Positions 44,031 to 53,313 of a DNA stretch of 64,000 nucleotides are shown here, piece after piece. Made by a program: the position numbers and the translations under genes. The notes under the pieces are model-generated. The model was not told the DNA's origin. It was given only the letters and a program-made list of their open reading frames with translations, and ran no database searches. How positions within the stretch are numbered: position 1 is the first letter of the stretch; each line of letters starts with the position of its first letter. Source of the stretch: Clostridiales bacterium (GTDB lineage: Bacteria; Bacillota; Clostridia; Oscillospirales; Oscillospiraceae); contig JAAYOP010000115.1 in NCBI GenBank assembly GCA_012520295.1, positions 1-64,000 of the forward strand. The letters run 5' to 3'.

Positions 44031-44294
44031 TTATTCGGCAAAGTTCGTAGCGCACAGCTCCACCAATGTATCAACTGCCTCTTTTTCGTCAGGCCCTTCT
44101 CCTATTATTGTGAACTCCATTCCCTTTGTAATCCCCAGTGACAAAACACCCAAAAGGCTTTTCGCATTTACCCTCCGCTCATCCTTTTCAATCCAAATGT
44201 TGCTTTCAAATTCATTAGCCTTTTGAATGAAAAAGGTTGCCGGCCTGGCGTGGAGTCCCTCTTCATTATCGATATACGCCGGTTTTATATACAC
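44031..44294 (-). CDS. ptsH: HPr-family phosphocarrier protein
   Basis: An 87-residue HPr. It has EGLHARPATFFIQKAN with the phosphorylated His, and RVNAKSLLGVLSLGI with the regulatory Ser target of HPr kinase. GTG 44294 with GGGAG 8 nt upstream is preferred; a TTG six codons earlier overlaps that site. Both phosphosites are present, so it can act in sugar transport and in CcpA-type catabolite control, unlike Crh, which lacks the His. No ptsI is adjacent. Confidence 0.88.
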   Translation of the reverse strand: MYIKPAYIDNEEGLHARPATFFIQKANEFESNIWIEKDERRVNAKSLLGVLSLGITKGMEFTIIGEGPDEKEAVDTLVELCATNFAE

Positions 44295-44426
44295 TGAAAC
44301 ACTCCCTTTCAAGCGTAGTGGTTATTGTTATCTTATGCCAACCATACTTTATCAAAATTAGCCCATATCGTCAATAGGAAAGACACCGCCGTACCATACT
44401 GTTTTTGACAGGTATGAGGACCTGTA

Positions 44427-46793
44427 TCATTGCTTAAACTCCACAATTGTTACGCCGGCTTCTCCTTCCCCGTATCTTCCCAGTCTGAAGTTTTTGATAT
44501 TTTTGTTTTTTCTGAGAGCTTTCTGAACGGCGTTGCGCAGAACACCGGTGCCCTTTCCGTGAATAATTGTGACCGTGTTGAGATTGGCCAGCATGGCATT
44601 GTCCAGAAAACGCTCCATCACTGTAACGGCTTCCTCGGAATTCATTCCTCTCAAATCAACTTCCGGACTGGCTTGAAGGCTTCTCAGCTTTGCTTCCGAA
44701 CGCTCAATATACTTTTGCGTATCGCTTTTAACACCCTCTATTAACCGGACTTCGTCTTCCCTGGCGGTTATTTTCAAAATTCCCGCCTGTAATGTCAGAA
44801 GCCCGTCGCTGCCGATGGATATTATTTCAGCTCTTGTGCCGATTTTTCTGAGCTCTACGGTATCTCCTTCCTTCAACGGTCTTGAGGGAGACTCATCGGG
44901 CAAAGCTTCCTCCTGGGATATGCCGGCGTCATAAGTATTAAGCTTTCTCATCAATTCGGCCCTTGCCTCATTGACCCGCCTTATGTCCTCCTGTTCCGCC
45001 GCTTCCTTTTGCATCCGGGACAGCTCTTTAAAAACCTCCTCCGCGGTCCTTCTGGCATTTTGGATAATCTGCTCAGCCTCTCTCTTCGCAATTCTTTCAG
45101 CCTTTTCCTTCCTCTCCTCCAAATGCTTTCTTATTTCCTCGGATTTCCTTTTGTCCTCTTCAGCTTCAAGGAAAAGCCGCCTTGCCTTCAGCTGATCTGC
45201 CTCCATTTCCTTTCTTTGCTTTTGGAGCAGGGCAAGGACTTCCTCGAAGTCCGCGCTGCCACTGTCCAGCCGCTTTCTCGCGTCCTCTATAATGCTCTCG
45301 CTGAGGCCAAGCCGCCTGGATATTTCAAAGGCGTTGGATTTTCCCGGTATCCCCATGAGGAGCCTGTATGTGGGTCTCAGGGTTTCCACATCAAATTCGC
45401 AGGAGGCATTGAGAACCCCTTTCGCACTTGTGGCATATATTTTAAGCTCTGCATAGTGGGTAGTTGCCGCCACCATAGCTCCTTTGTTTCTGGCGTGTTC
45501 AATAATAGATATGGCCAGCGCAGCGCCCTCCACCGGATCGGTGCCTGCGCCAATCTCGTCAAAGAGCAAAAGGGTGTTCGCTCCGGCCTCCTCAAGTATT
45601 CCCACTATGTTTTTCATATGGGATGAAAATGTGGAAAGGGATTGCTCTATGCTCTGCTCGTCACCTATATCCGCAAGAATTTTTTCAAATATGGGAACGC
45701 TGCTCCCGTGATCAGCCGGTATGTGAAGACCGCAAAGAGTCATTGCACACAGTAAGCCGAGAGTTTTAAGGCTCACGGTCTTTCCGCCTGTATTTGGGCC
45801 GGTAATGATAAGACATTCATATCCGTCTCCGATGGATATATCAATTGGTACCACCTCGGAAACTGGGAGCAGGGGGTGCCTGGCCCGCCTCAAAATCACC
45901 TTCGTATCCTCCGCCAACTCCGGCTCGGTGCATTTGAGTTTGTAGGACAGCTTTGCCTTGGCAAAAATAACGTCCAGTTCGGTTAAAAGGGAAAAATTGA
46001 GTTTAATATCCTCGGCAAAAGAGGCTGCCTCCGAAGAGAGCTCCGCCAAAATTCGCTCTATCTCCTTTTTTTCTTTTGCCTGCAGTTCCTTTATCTCATT
46101 GTTTGCCTCGACTACCTGCATAGGCTCTATGAAAAGCGTGGCGCCGCTGGCGGAAATATCGTGCACAAGTCCCGGTATCGCTCCCTTATGCTCTGCTCTG
46201 ACGGGAATCACATGCCTGTCAGCCCGCATGGTTATAATGGGTTCCTGCAGAGCTTTCTGATATGAGGAGGAGGTAATAAACTTCTGCAGGATATCACGAA
46301 CCTTTGCTCCGGCCACTCTGATGAGCCTTCTTATGTTCGCAAGCTCCGCGCTGGCAGAATCGGCAATTTCATCCTCCACCGGGATTGAGTTTGTTATTTT
46401 TTCCTCCAGGTATTTGTTGGGGTGCAGGGATGTAAAATACCTTTCAAGGAGCTTCCCGTCATAATCGGCGTAATATGACCTGAGTTGCCTGGCTGATTTG
46501 AGTACCTGAGCTATGCGCAGGAGTTCTTTTGTGTTCAGTATTCCCCCCAGCTTTGCCCTGTTCAGAGACGCCTCCACATCCATAATCCCTGAAAAAGGAG
46601 GCGAGCCTTTCAGCGCTATTAATTCTTTTGCCTCACTTGTCTCTCCAAGCCTGGTCTCCACCTGAAAACGGTCATTGGAGGGCAGAAGCTCCATTGCCCT
46701 TTCTTTGGCATATTCCCCCACAGCCTCCCCGGCCAGCATTTTCAGCACCGATGAGAGCTCCAGGGTTTTTAATGACTTTTTATATAATTCCAT
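44427..46793 (-). CDS. mutS2: MutS2 ATPase/Smr endonuclease
   Basis: 788 residues, usual for MutS2. Core and lever domains lead to the ATPase (Walker A TGPNTGGKTVSLKTLGLL, Walker B LLLFDEIGAGTDPVEGAAL, TTHYAELK). A long coiled coil follows (about 520-620), then a KOW-like segment. The C-terminal Smr domain has VDLRGMNSEEAVTVMERFLD and IIHGKGTGVLRNAVQKALRK. The family suppresses recombination and in Bacillus splits collided ribosomes, feeding RqcH quality control; rqcH is also in this window. ATG 46793 has AGGTGA 8 nt upstream. It follows recO closely and may be in the same transcript. Confidence 0.94.
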   Translation of the reverse strand: MELYKKSLKTLELSSVLKMLAGEAVGEYAKERAMELLPSNDRFQVETRLGETSEAKELIALKGSPPFSGIMDVEASLNRAKLGGILNTKELLRIAQVLKSARQLRSYYADYDGKLLERYFTSLHPNKYLEEKITNSIPVEDEIADSASAELANIRRLIRVAGAKVRDILQKFITSSSYQKALQEPIITMRADRHVIPVRAEHKGAIPGLVHDISASGATLFIEPMQVVEANNEIKELQAKEKKEIERILAELSSEAASFAEDIKLNFSLLTELDVIFAKAKLSYKLKCTEPELAEDTKVILRRARHPLLPVSEVVPIDISIGDGYECLIITGPNTGGKTVSLKTLGLLCAMTLCGLHIPADHGSSVPIFEKILADIGDEQSIEQSLSTFSSHMKNIVGILEEAGANTLLLFDEIGAGTDPVEGAALAISIIEHARNKGAMVAATTHYAELKIYATSAKGVLNASCEFDVETLRPTYRLLMGIPGKSNAFEISRRLGLSESIIEDARKRLDSGSADFEEVLALLQKQRKEMEADQLKARRLFLEAEEDKRKSEEIRKHLEERKEKAERIAKREAEQIIQNARRTAEEVFKELSRMQKEAAEQEDIRRVNEARAELMRKLNTYDAGISQEEALPDESPSRPLKEGDTVELRKIGTRAEIISIGSDGLLTLQAGILKITAREDEVRLIEGVKSDTQKYIERSEAKLRSLQASPEVDLRGMNSEEAVTVMERFLDNAMLANLNTVTIIHGKGTGVLRNAVQKALRKNKNIKNFRLGRYGEGEAGVTIVEFKQ

Positions 46794-46847
46794 CTTTATA
46801 ATCACCTGTGGGATTGGGATACAAAGCCCTTGAATAAAAAATATGTA

Positions 46848-47606
46848 TCACTGCTCAATCCCTCCTGCTATTTTTTTATAAAACTCGAGTATTCTGAAGC
46901 TCCTTTCAAGCTGTACCTCCACATATTGCTCTGTGGCTGCAGACAATCTTTTCAGGGCTTCTTCCTTTAGTGTAAAGGAAAAATATCTTTCGTTGTCAGC
47001 TTTTGTGATAAAGCGCATTGCAGCCAGAGACGACAGGCATAGCTCAATTCCCATACGTCCGCTTTCGGTAGCGCATTCAGAGCATATCAGCCCTCCGCCA
47101 TAAGCATCCAGCATGGGCACGGGCATCTCCTTTTGGCCGCACTGGACACAGGAATCCAGCATTGGCGCATAGCCGGCAAGACACATCAGGCGCAACTCAA
47201 AAGCCGCCTTTACCAGCGTGTCGACTTTTTTGCCCTGGCTGAGTGTATACAGGCTGTTTAGCCCCAGGCGCAGAATATCAATATTCGGATTATCCTCATC
47301 GGATACGGTTTCAAGGAGCTGGGCAACGTATTGTCCTAATGTAAACCTGCCCAGATCATTGCGCAGGCCTTCAAAAAGCTCAATTGAACTGCCCTCATTT
47401 AAATACCAGCGGCCACCTCTCCCAAAAAGCGTGAACTCAGAGAAAGCCAGCAGCTGGGCAGCTGCGGCAATTTTACTGCCTTTGCGCCTGGCACCCCTGG
47501 CTGATATAGTGAGTTTTCCATCGCTTTCGGTCAGAACCGTCAGTATTTTGCTGCTGTCTCTGTAGCTGACCTCTCTGAGTACAAGCCCCCTTGTGGTTTT
47601 ATACAT
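46848..47606 (-). CDS. recO: DNA repair protein RecO
   Basis: A 252-residue RecFOR-pathway mediator. The OB-fold N-terminus has TTRGLVLREVSYRDSSKILTVLTESDGKLTISARGARR, then a helical domain. A four-Cys zinc motif is present (CVQCGQ and LICSECA). RecO anneals ssDNA and loads RecA. AGGAGA precedes the ATG, 8 nt after era. The order era-recO is conserved in Firmicutes. Confidence 0.93.
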   Translation of the reverse strand: MYKTTRGLVLREVSYRDSSKILTVLTESDGKLTISARGARRKGSKIAAAAQLLAFSEFTLFGRGGRWYLNEGSSIELFEGLRNDLGRFTLGQYVAQLLETVSDEDNPNIDILRLGLNSLYTLSQGKKVDTLVKAAFELRLMCLAGYAPMLDSCVQCGQKEMPVPMLDAYGGGLICSECATESGRMGIELCLSSLAAMRFITKADNERYFSFTLKEEALKRLSAATEQYVEVQLERSFRILEFYKKIAGGIEQ

Positions 47607-47614
47607 TAAATCTC

Positions 47615-48508
47615 CTACCCGTAATACCCGAAGTTTTTAAGCATTCCGCTTTTATCACGCCAGTTTTCCCTGACCTTTACCCAGGTCTGCAAAAACACCT
47701 TGGTGCCCATAAACCTCTCTATGTCTTTTCTCGCCAGCTCACCGATTTTTTTAATCATGGTCCCATTTTTGCCTATAATAATCCTCTTATGACTTTGCTT
47801 TTCACAGAAAATTGTCACATCAATATCAATGATTTCATTGTCCTGGCGCTCTGAAAACCTTGTAACCTCTACGGCCGTACCGTGGGGGATCTCATGCTCC
47901 AGGCAAATAAGCAGCTTTTCTCTGACCATTTCGGCAACTATCTGCCTTTCCGGCTGATCGGTTATCATGTCCTCCGGAAAAAGGGCAGGTCCCTCGATTG
48001 CGTATGAGTCCAGTATATCCAAAAGCTGCTCCACCCCGTCACCTGACAGGGCGGAAATGGGAATAATATGCTCAAAAGCATGATGCTTTGAATAGGTTTC
48101 AATTATACCCAGAAGCTCCGACTTTTCCGTGGTGTCGATTTTATTGATAATTAAAACAGAGGGCAGGCCGCTTTTTTTAATATGCTCAATCAGATGCTCC
48201 TCGGGCCCCCCTATATTGTTATAAGGCTCAACCATCAATACAATGGCATCAACGCCGGCCATACTTTCCCTCACGGTGTTTACCATATAGCGGCCAAGAA
48301 GGGAACGGGGTTTATGAAATCCTGGCGTGTCCACGAAAACAAGCTGGGTGTCCCCCCTGTTTAATATGGCGTAAATCCTCTTTCTTGTGGTCTGGGGCTT
48401 GTTTGTGACAATGGATACCTTCTCCCCTACAAACCTGTTTACCAGAGTTGATTTTCCCACATTCGGCCTTCCCGTAATTGCTATTATTGCCGATTTGTTT
48501 ATCTCCAT
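47615..48508 (-). CDS. era: GTPase Era
   Basis: A 297-residue ribosome-assembly GTPase that checks 16S rRNA 3' end maturation. G1 is GRPNVGKSTLVN, switch TTRKRI, G3 DTPGFHKPR, G4 NKID and G5 ISALSGDG. The C-terminal KH domain has IIGKNGTMIKKIGELARKDIE. ATG 48508 with AAGGT upstream is preferred over an earlier ATG. It is in the cluster ybeY-era-recO; the usual dgkA and cdd genes between ybeY and era are absent. Confidence 0.94.
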   Translation of the reverse strand: MEINKSAIIAITGRPNVGKSTLVNRFVGEKVSIVTNKPQTTRKRIYAILNRGDTQLVFVDTPGFHKPRSLLGRYMVNTVRESMAGVDAIVLMVEPYNNIGGPEEHLIEHIKKSGLPSVLIINKIDTTEKSELLGIIETYSKHHAFEHIIPISALSGDGVEQLLDILDSYAIEGPALFPEDMITDQPERQIVAEMVREKLLICLEHEIPHGTAVEVTRFSERQDNEIIDIDVTIFCEKQSHKRIIIGKNGTMIKKIGELARKDIERFMGTKVFLQTWVKVRENWRDKSGMLKNFGYYG

Positions 48509-48528
48509 AATGACTACCTTCATTCTTT

Positions 48529-49032
48529 TTAGTCTATTGAGCCCAAGCCAAGGCTTTTCATAATCTCCTTTTCCCGGGCTCGCATAATTCTCTTGTCGCT
48601 GCCTTCATCAATATGGTCATAACCGAGAAGATGCAGCACACTGTGCACAGCCAGATAGACCGCCTCACGTTTTTGGCTGTGCCCGTATTCCCTGGCCTGG
48701 CTGGATACCCTTTCAAGGGAAATAACCATATCACCCAGAGGCAATCTGCCTGTCTGAGGGTCCGTGGCCCCGTCCGCGGGGTCAAAGGCTCCGGGCACAA
48801 ACCCGAACATGGGAAAGGACAGGACATCTGTGGGTTTGTCCACCTTGCGCATATCCCTGTTAACAGCCCTTATACCCTCATCATCAGTCAAAAGAACGTT
48901 GATCTCACAGGGTACATTAACATTCTCGGCTTTAAGGGCACAGATTATTGCCCGGCGCAATAGGTTTCTGATAAAGAATGCAGGCCTTGAGCCCACACCC
49001 TTCTCGCGCCTGATAAGCACATAGTGTTTCAT
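48529..49032 (-). CDS. ybeY: Endoribonuclease YbeY
   Basis: A 167-residue metal-dependent RNase in 16S rRNA maturation. The zinc motif HSVLHLLGYDH is complete, and VNRDMRKVDKPTDVLSFPMF and GDMVISLE are conserved. Its ATG overlaps the phoH stop by one base. The first 30 residues are slightly longer than usual, so a later start is possible, but no better ribosome site is seen. Confidence 0.93.
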   Translation of the reverse strand: MKHYVLIRREKGVGSRPAFFIRNLLRRAIICALKAENVNVPCEINVLLTDDEGIRAVNRDMRKVDKPTDVLSFPMFGFVPGAFDPADGATDPQTGRLPLGDMVISLERVSSQAREYGHSQKREAVYLAVHSVLHLLGYDHIDEGSDKRIMRAREKEIMKSLGLGSID

Positions 49033-50039
49033 CAGTTTCTTTTATGCCTTTCCAACGGCCTGCGTCCTCTGGCCAGCTCAGGCCTTGTCTTTTCATATTT
49101 CTCATACGCGGCTATTATTTTCTGCACTAAAACGTGCCTTACCACGTCGGCCCCTGTCAGAGTGCATATGCCTATACCCTCAATATCCTTGAGTACCTTG
49201 AGTACTTCCTTTAGTCCGCTAATCTTATCTCCGGGCAGGTCTATCTGGGTTATATCCCCTGTTATTACCGCTTTTGAGTTAAAACCAAGCCTTGTCAAAA
49301 ACATCTTCATCTGCTCTCTTGAGGTGTTCTGCGCTTCATCCAGGATTATGAAGGAATCGTCCAGGGTTCTTCCCCGCATATAGGCCAGGGGCGCCACCTC
49401 GATATTTCCCCGCTCAAGATATTTCGCATAGGTATCCGGTCCCAACATATCAAACAGGGCATCATAGAGAGGCCTGAGATACGGGTCCACCTTGTTTTGC
49501 ATGTCTCCGGGTAAGAAGCCCAGTTTTTCACCCGCTTCAACTGCCGGCCTGGTCAGAATTATCCTGTTTACCTGCTTTGCCCTGAAGGCTGTTACCGCGC
49601 ATGCCACAGCCAAATAGGTTTTTCCTGTCCCGGCTGGTCCCACCCCAAGGGTGATGGTGTTATTTGTAATGGAATCTATATACTTTTTCTGGCCAAGGGT
49701 TTTTGCCTTTATCGGCCTTCCCTTTGCCGTTATGCACACCACATCCTCCGCCAGCTCCACAATCTCGTCCGACTTGCCATCCATGGCCAGCTTTATGATA
49801 TATCGTACACTCTGAGAGGTTATGCTCTCACCCTTGGAGGCCAGTGTCAGCAGTCCTTCTATCGCTTTTTCGGCATAATAAACCTTTTCGGCATCCTCAC
49901 CGGTTATTTTCAGCTCCGAATCCCTGTCAAGCACCTTCACGTCCAATTCGGATTCTATTATACGGAGGTTTTCGTCAAAGGAGCCAAATACATTGATAAT
50001 ATGCTCCATCCTGTCTACACTGATACTTTTTTCTACCAT
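49032..50039 (-). CDS. phoH: PhoH-family P-loop ATPase
   Basis: A 335-residue protein with an N-terminal KH-like region and a PhoH ATPase: TLGVGPAGTGKTYLAVACAV (Walker A), ILTRPAVEAGEKLGFLPGD, and FIILDEAQNTSREQMKMFLTRLG (Walker B). Found with ybeY in most bacteria and linked to RNA metabolism. The start is unclear. ATG 50039 gives the family length. An in-frame ATG at 50069 directly follows AAAGGA, and a GCCTGAA/TTCAGGC hairpin lies between the two. It is in the operon yqfC-yqfD-phoH-ybeY-era-recO. Confidence 0.92.
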   Translation of the reverse strand: MVEKSISVDRMEHIINVFGSFDENLRIIESELDVKVLDRDSELKITGEDAEKVYYAEKAIEGLLTLASKGESITSQSVRYIIKLAMDGKSDEIVELAEDVVCITAKGRPIKAKTLGQKKYIDSITNNTITLGVGPAGTGKTYLAVACAVTAFRAKQVNRIILTRPAVEAGEKLGFLPGDMQNKVDPYLRPLYDALFDMLGPDTYAKYLERGNIEVAPLAYMRGRTLDDSFIILDEAQNTSREQMKMFLTRLGFNSKAVITGDITQIDLPGDKISGLKEVLKVLKDIEGIGICTLTGADVVRHVLVQKIIAAYEKYEKTRPELARGRRPLERHKRN

Positions 50040-50094
50040 ATGTTTTGCTGCCTGAAAAAATTCAGGCATTCCTTTCTTTTAAAATTAGTATCAT

Positions 50095-51279
50095 TTAAGA
50101 AGTCGGGATCTGAAGAGGAGAAACCACTCCTATTTGCTCCAGGCATTCCGCGCTTAACGTGAGGGTGAAAATACCGTTTTCTTTGGTTACCTCATATCTT
50201 GTCATTCTCAGCTCACCATCCGCTATTATTTCATTAAGCCTGGCCAGCAGCCTTTTTTTAAGAGCAGCTTCCGCATAAGCGGCATCAGTCATACACGGAA
50301 TCTCCTCGTATTCCCTGTAAACGGATTTTTCAACACTTACAGGTAAAAGGAAGCCACCAATCTTCATTCTCTGTGTAGTAGTAATTTTATCATAGTTTAC
50401 CATTGAAATTCCAGCATTAAAATACAGATTCAATCTTATATTGCCTATAATTAAGGATTTTTTTTCGATATTTTTGCCCGTATATCTTTTGGCGGTATAC
50501 TCCAACGGCATGCTTGCGGATATTTCATACCAGGTCCTGGCATATACATCACCCATGGCATGGACATGTCTTGTGCCGGAGCTCCTGCTGTCCAGAGCAC
50601 CGGTAATAATCGTCTGGCCCAAAACAACCGTATCTCCCGCTTCCACAAGAGCCTTGCCCATATACACATTCATCTTCTCTATTATTCCGGTTTTACCCGA
50701 CCGCACCTCCGAAGGCAGGCCTTCATCTATTATTTCCGGCCTGTCGATTCTCTCTCTGACGATAACCCGCGCTCTGCAGCCGCTGACATTTACAGTAAGC
50801 CAGGACAGCTTGTTTATATCACTGAGAACAAGGCTTCTTGTAATCTCCTGGTCTATCCCCATGCCGAATGTGCCAATTCCCACACCGGCCTCCTCCAATG
50901 CCGCCAATATTTCACCCTTTGATATGGTTTCGTTGCCGGAAACCTCCAGCTCCCATATAAAAAAAGACAGGTAAAATGCCGCTGCAACACATATTATCGG
51001 AGCGAAGAACAGCACATATCTTTTTTTGAATCTCCGCAGGAAAAAAGGAATGCCGGATTTTGAGATGAGTGTAACCTCAAATCCCGCGCTCCTGCACAGG
51101 GCTTCGGCAGCGGGATATTTCATTCCGTTAATGGTCAGCTCAATGGTATTTTCCGACAATTTTTTCAGTTTCCCGAATTTAATATCTTCCTCGGTTAATC
51201 TGTTCAATGCTCTTTCGGGCTTCCGGCCAGTTATTCTGATTCTCACGATACCTGTTATTATGCTGAAACCTTTTTGCAT
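50095..51279 (-). CDS. yqfD: Sporulation protein YqfD
   Basis: A 394-residue membrane protein required at the engulfment stage. The N-terminal domain has VRIRITGRKPERALNRL. One membrane helix lies at about 85-105. YqfD hallmarks follow: LEVSGNETISKGEILAALEEAGV, then VNVSGCRARVIVRERIDRPEI and GKTGIIEKMNVYMGKALVEAGDTVVLGQ. ATG 51279 has GGAAGG 6 nt upstream. It lies 22 nt after yqfC. Usually under sigma-E control in Bacillus; no promoter could be assigned here. Confidence 0.92.
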   Translation of the reverse strand: MQKGFSIITGIVRIRITGRKPERALNRLTEEDIKFGKLKKLSENTIELTINGMKYPAAEALCRSAGFEVTLISKSGIPFFLRRFKKRYVLFFAPIICVAAAFYLSFFIWELEVSGNETISKGEILAALEEAGVGIGTFGMGIDQEITRSLVLSDINKLSWLTVNVSGCRARVIVRERIDRPEIIDEGLPSEVRSGKTGIIEKMNVYMGKALVEAGDTVVLGQTIITGALDSRSSGTRHVHAMGDVYARTWYEISASMPLEYTAKRYTGKNIEKKSLIIGNIRLNLYFNAGISMVNYDKITTTQRMKIGGFLLPVSVEKSVYREYEEIPCMTDAAYAEAALKKRLLARLNEIIADGELRMTRYEVTKENGIFTLTLSAECLEQIGVVSPLQIPTS

Positions 51280-51301
51280 TTTAACCTTCCATTCCACAAG
51301 A

Positions 51302-51559
51302 TCAATAAATAAACTCTATCTTAAAGATTTCCCCTGATATAATCAGCAGATCCGCCGTCATTGCCCGTATGTCAAGGCTGCTGCCGCTGATTTTTATTAC
51401 AGCCTTTCCCCCCGAGACTTCGACGAGCTCCTCACTGTAGGTTAAAAGTCCCTTATGGTTTTCAATTCTTATCCTTCCAAGGCCTGATATCTCCAGACTC
51501 GGCAAGCCGCCAATCGCCTCTCCAGGCAGGTCAAATATATCGGCTGCTTTTTTTGCCAA
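51302..51559 (-). CDS. yqfC: Sporulation protein YqfC (YabP family)
   Basis: An 85-residue protein of the YabP/YqfC family: LPSLEISGLGRIRIENHKGLLTYSEELVEVSGG and LDIRAMTADLLIISGEIFKIEF. It works with YqfD in sporulation. The start appears to be TTG 51559 preceded by A-rich sequence with a weak ribosome site. It is the first gene of the yqfC-recO cluster. A long palindrome lies about 90 nt upstream. Confidence 0.88.
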   Translation of the reverse strand: MAKKAADIFDLPGEAIGGLPSLEISGLGRIRIENHKGLLTYSEELVEVSGGKAVIKISGSSLDIRAMTADLLIISGEIFKIEFIY

Positions 51560-51648
51560 TTTTTTTTTTAGGTATCACAAAACGACCTTCCTTCCATATA
51601 ATCTGTCATCATCCTCAGCCCAGGATAAAGCTGTCGTCCTCTAATTTG

Positions 51649-51720
51649 TATGCGGGAATGTCCTGTAAATTGCACGTCCTATGTATCATGGACTTGCAAT
51701 TTACAGGACATTCCCGCATA
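51649..51720. repeat. REP-like 26-bp perfect palindrome
   Basis: The arm 51649-51674 (starting TATGCGGGAATGTCC) is perfectly complementary to 51695-51720, and an inner GTCC/GGAC extends the stem after one mismatch. The GGGAATGTCC core is shared with sequence beside the palindrome at 21707. It sits between divergent yqfC and ylbJ, where a protein-coding role is excluded and transcription of both genes must start around it. Confidence 0.8.
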
Positions 51721-51758
51721 TACTTCAAAAACGGCCAAATAAAAGGGATGAGGATTAT

Positions 51759-52955
51759 ATGGAGCTGAAAATTGGAAAAGTAATAACCCGGCGGCGAATA
51801 TATGACACTATAATATGCCTCGCTCTCCTATCTGTTGTTACTGCCCTTGTCCTGTATCCGGAGGAAGCGGTGCAGGCGGGCGGCGACGGCGTCAGCCTCT
51901 GTCTGAATACAATCATCCCCTCCCTGTTTCCATTTTTCGTCATATCCTCCCTGGTGGTAGAGCTGGGCATTGCCGCCCGCCTGGGCCGCCTTATTGAGCC
52001 TCTTATGACAAAAGTATTTAATGTAAACGGAGCCTGTTCGGCAGCATTTGTGTTGGGCTTTATCGGGGGATACCCGGTGGGCGCAAAAACGGCGATTTCT
52101 CTGTATGAGAAGGGTCAGTGCAGCAAATCCGAGGCCGAAAGACTTCTCAGCTTCTGCAATAATTCCGGCCCTGCTTTTATCCTGGGTGTAGTGGGGGCAG
52201 GGGTGTTTTCAAACAGCTTTGCGGGTCTGCTCCTCTATCTTGCTCATAGCGTGGCCTCTGTTATAATAGGCATATTGTTTCGAAATTGGGGCAGGGATGA
52301 CTCTGCAAAGCATGAATTTAAAAGAAGCAGGATAAAAAGAGTTAGCTTTTCAACCGCCTTTACCGTATCGGTCAGAAATTCATTTCAATCCACCCTGAGC
52401 ATATGCGGCTTTGTCATTTTCTTTACGGTTTTTATCAGGCTTCTTTTCCTGTCCGGCGTCATCCCCTTTCTCGCTTCCGCAATAGGTGGAATATTCCACC
52501 CTCTGGGCATGGATGAGGCCTTTGCAGAAAAACTGCTCACCGGGTTTATAGAAATATCCTCCGGCGTGTGGACTTTACAGGACGCGGCGCCTCATATAAA
52601 TTCCAACATCGCCATGGCGGCCTTTATGCTGGGCTGGGCGGGCCTCTCGGTGCATTGCCAGGCCCTTTCCTTTTTATGCGACAGCGGACTGTCAGCCAAA
52701 ACATATATCATGGGTAAGTTTCTCCATGGCATAATCTCAGCAGGTCTGGTCTATATGGTCTACAGGCTGTTTTTGCTGGACGCGCCTGTTTCTTCCTATC
52801 TTGCCGAGCAGGTAACGGGCATGGCAAACTTCGGTTTTTCCAGATCTCTCGTTCTTTCTGCCGGCTGTTCCTTGCTCCTTTTGGTATGCCTGCTTCTTAT
52901 TTCATATGCAATTCCTGCAAAAAATAGTGGAAATGAAGTGAAAAAAGGACTATAA
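51759..52955 (+). CDS. ylbJ: Sporulation integral membrane protein YlbJ
   Basis: A 398-residue membrane protein with Gate-type (nucleoside recognition) domains: LNTIIPSLFPFFVISSLVVELGI, FVLGFIGGYPVGAKTAISLYEKGQCSKSEAERLLSFCNNSGPAFILG, and MAAFMLGWAGLSVHCQALSFL. YlbJ is needed for spore cortex and heat resistance and is sigma-E dependent in Bacillus. ATG 51759 with GGGATGAGGA upstream is the start; the longer frame to 51681 reads through the palindrome. It is divergent from yqfC. Confidence 0.92.
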   Translation: MELKIGKVITRRRIYDTIICLALLSVVTALVLYPEEAVQAGGDGVSLCLNTIIPSLFPFFVISSLVVELGIAARLGRLIEPLMTKVFNVNGACSAAFVLGFIGGYPVGAKTAISLYEKGQCSKSEAERLLSFCNNSGPAFILGVVGAGVFSNSFAGLLLYLAHSVASVIIGILFRNWGRDDSAKHEFKRSRIKRVSFSTAFTVSVRNSFQSTLSICGFVIFFTVFIRLLFLSGVIPFLASAIGGIFHPLGMDEAFAEKLLTGFIEISSGVWTLQDAAPHINSNIAMAAFMLGWAGLSVHCQALSFLCDSGLSAKTYIMGKFLHGIISAGLVYMVYRLFLLDAPVSSYLAEQVTGMANFGFSRSLVLSAGCSLLLLVCLLLISYAIPAKNSGNEVKKGL

Positions 52956-52999
52956 TAAGTGATAATGATTTGAAACTTTCGAAAGGGTATTTATTTAAT

Positions 53000-53209
53000 A
53001 TGCTGTTCAGAAAGAAAATCGAGCCAAGCTGTTCATATTGCAAGCGGGGAACAACAATTGACGAGGAGACAATAATATGCATAAAAAGGGGCATAAGCGC
53101 TCCTTGGGAGAGCTGCAAAAAATTTGTTTACGACCCCCTCAAGCGCGTCCCTGCCGCTCCCCAAAGGCTGCTAACCCGGGGAATTAAGGAAGAAGACTTT
53201 GCCCTGTAG
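53000..53209 (+). CDS. Small Cys-rich protein (conserved in Clostridia)
   Basis: A 69-residue protein: MLFRKKIEPSCSYCKRG at the start, then ICIKRG, a lone Cys in PWESCKKF, and YDPLKRVPA. The spacing C-x2-C...C...C suggests one zinc site. I recognise the pattern from Clostridia but know no function. AAAGGG lies about 11 nt before ATG 53000; an upstream TTG (52970) is less likely. It follows ylbJ by 44 nt. Confidence 0.65.
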   Translation: MLFRKKIEPSCSYCKRGTTIDEETIICIKRGISAPWESCKKFVYDPLKRVPAAPQRLLTRGIKEEDFAL

Positions 53210-53313
53210 AAATATCTCATACCTAATCCACAACGCGGCTTAACTGCAACAGCTAACAGCCAATTTGTAAATCGTCATATTGGCTGAGTACTTTTTGAGA
53301 AACGGAGTGCTCT

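Noticed and set aside
51681-51758. N-terminal extension of YlbJ
   Set aside because: It reads through the right arm of the palindrome; ATG 51759 has a proper ribosome site.
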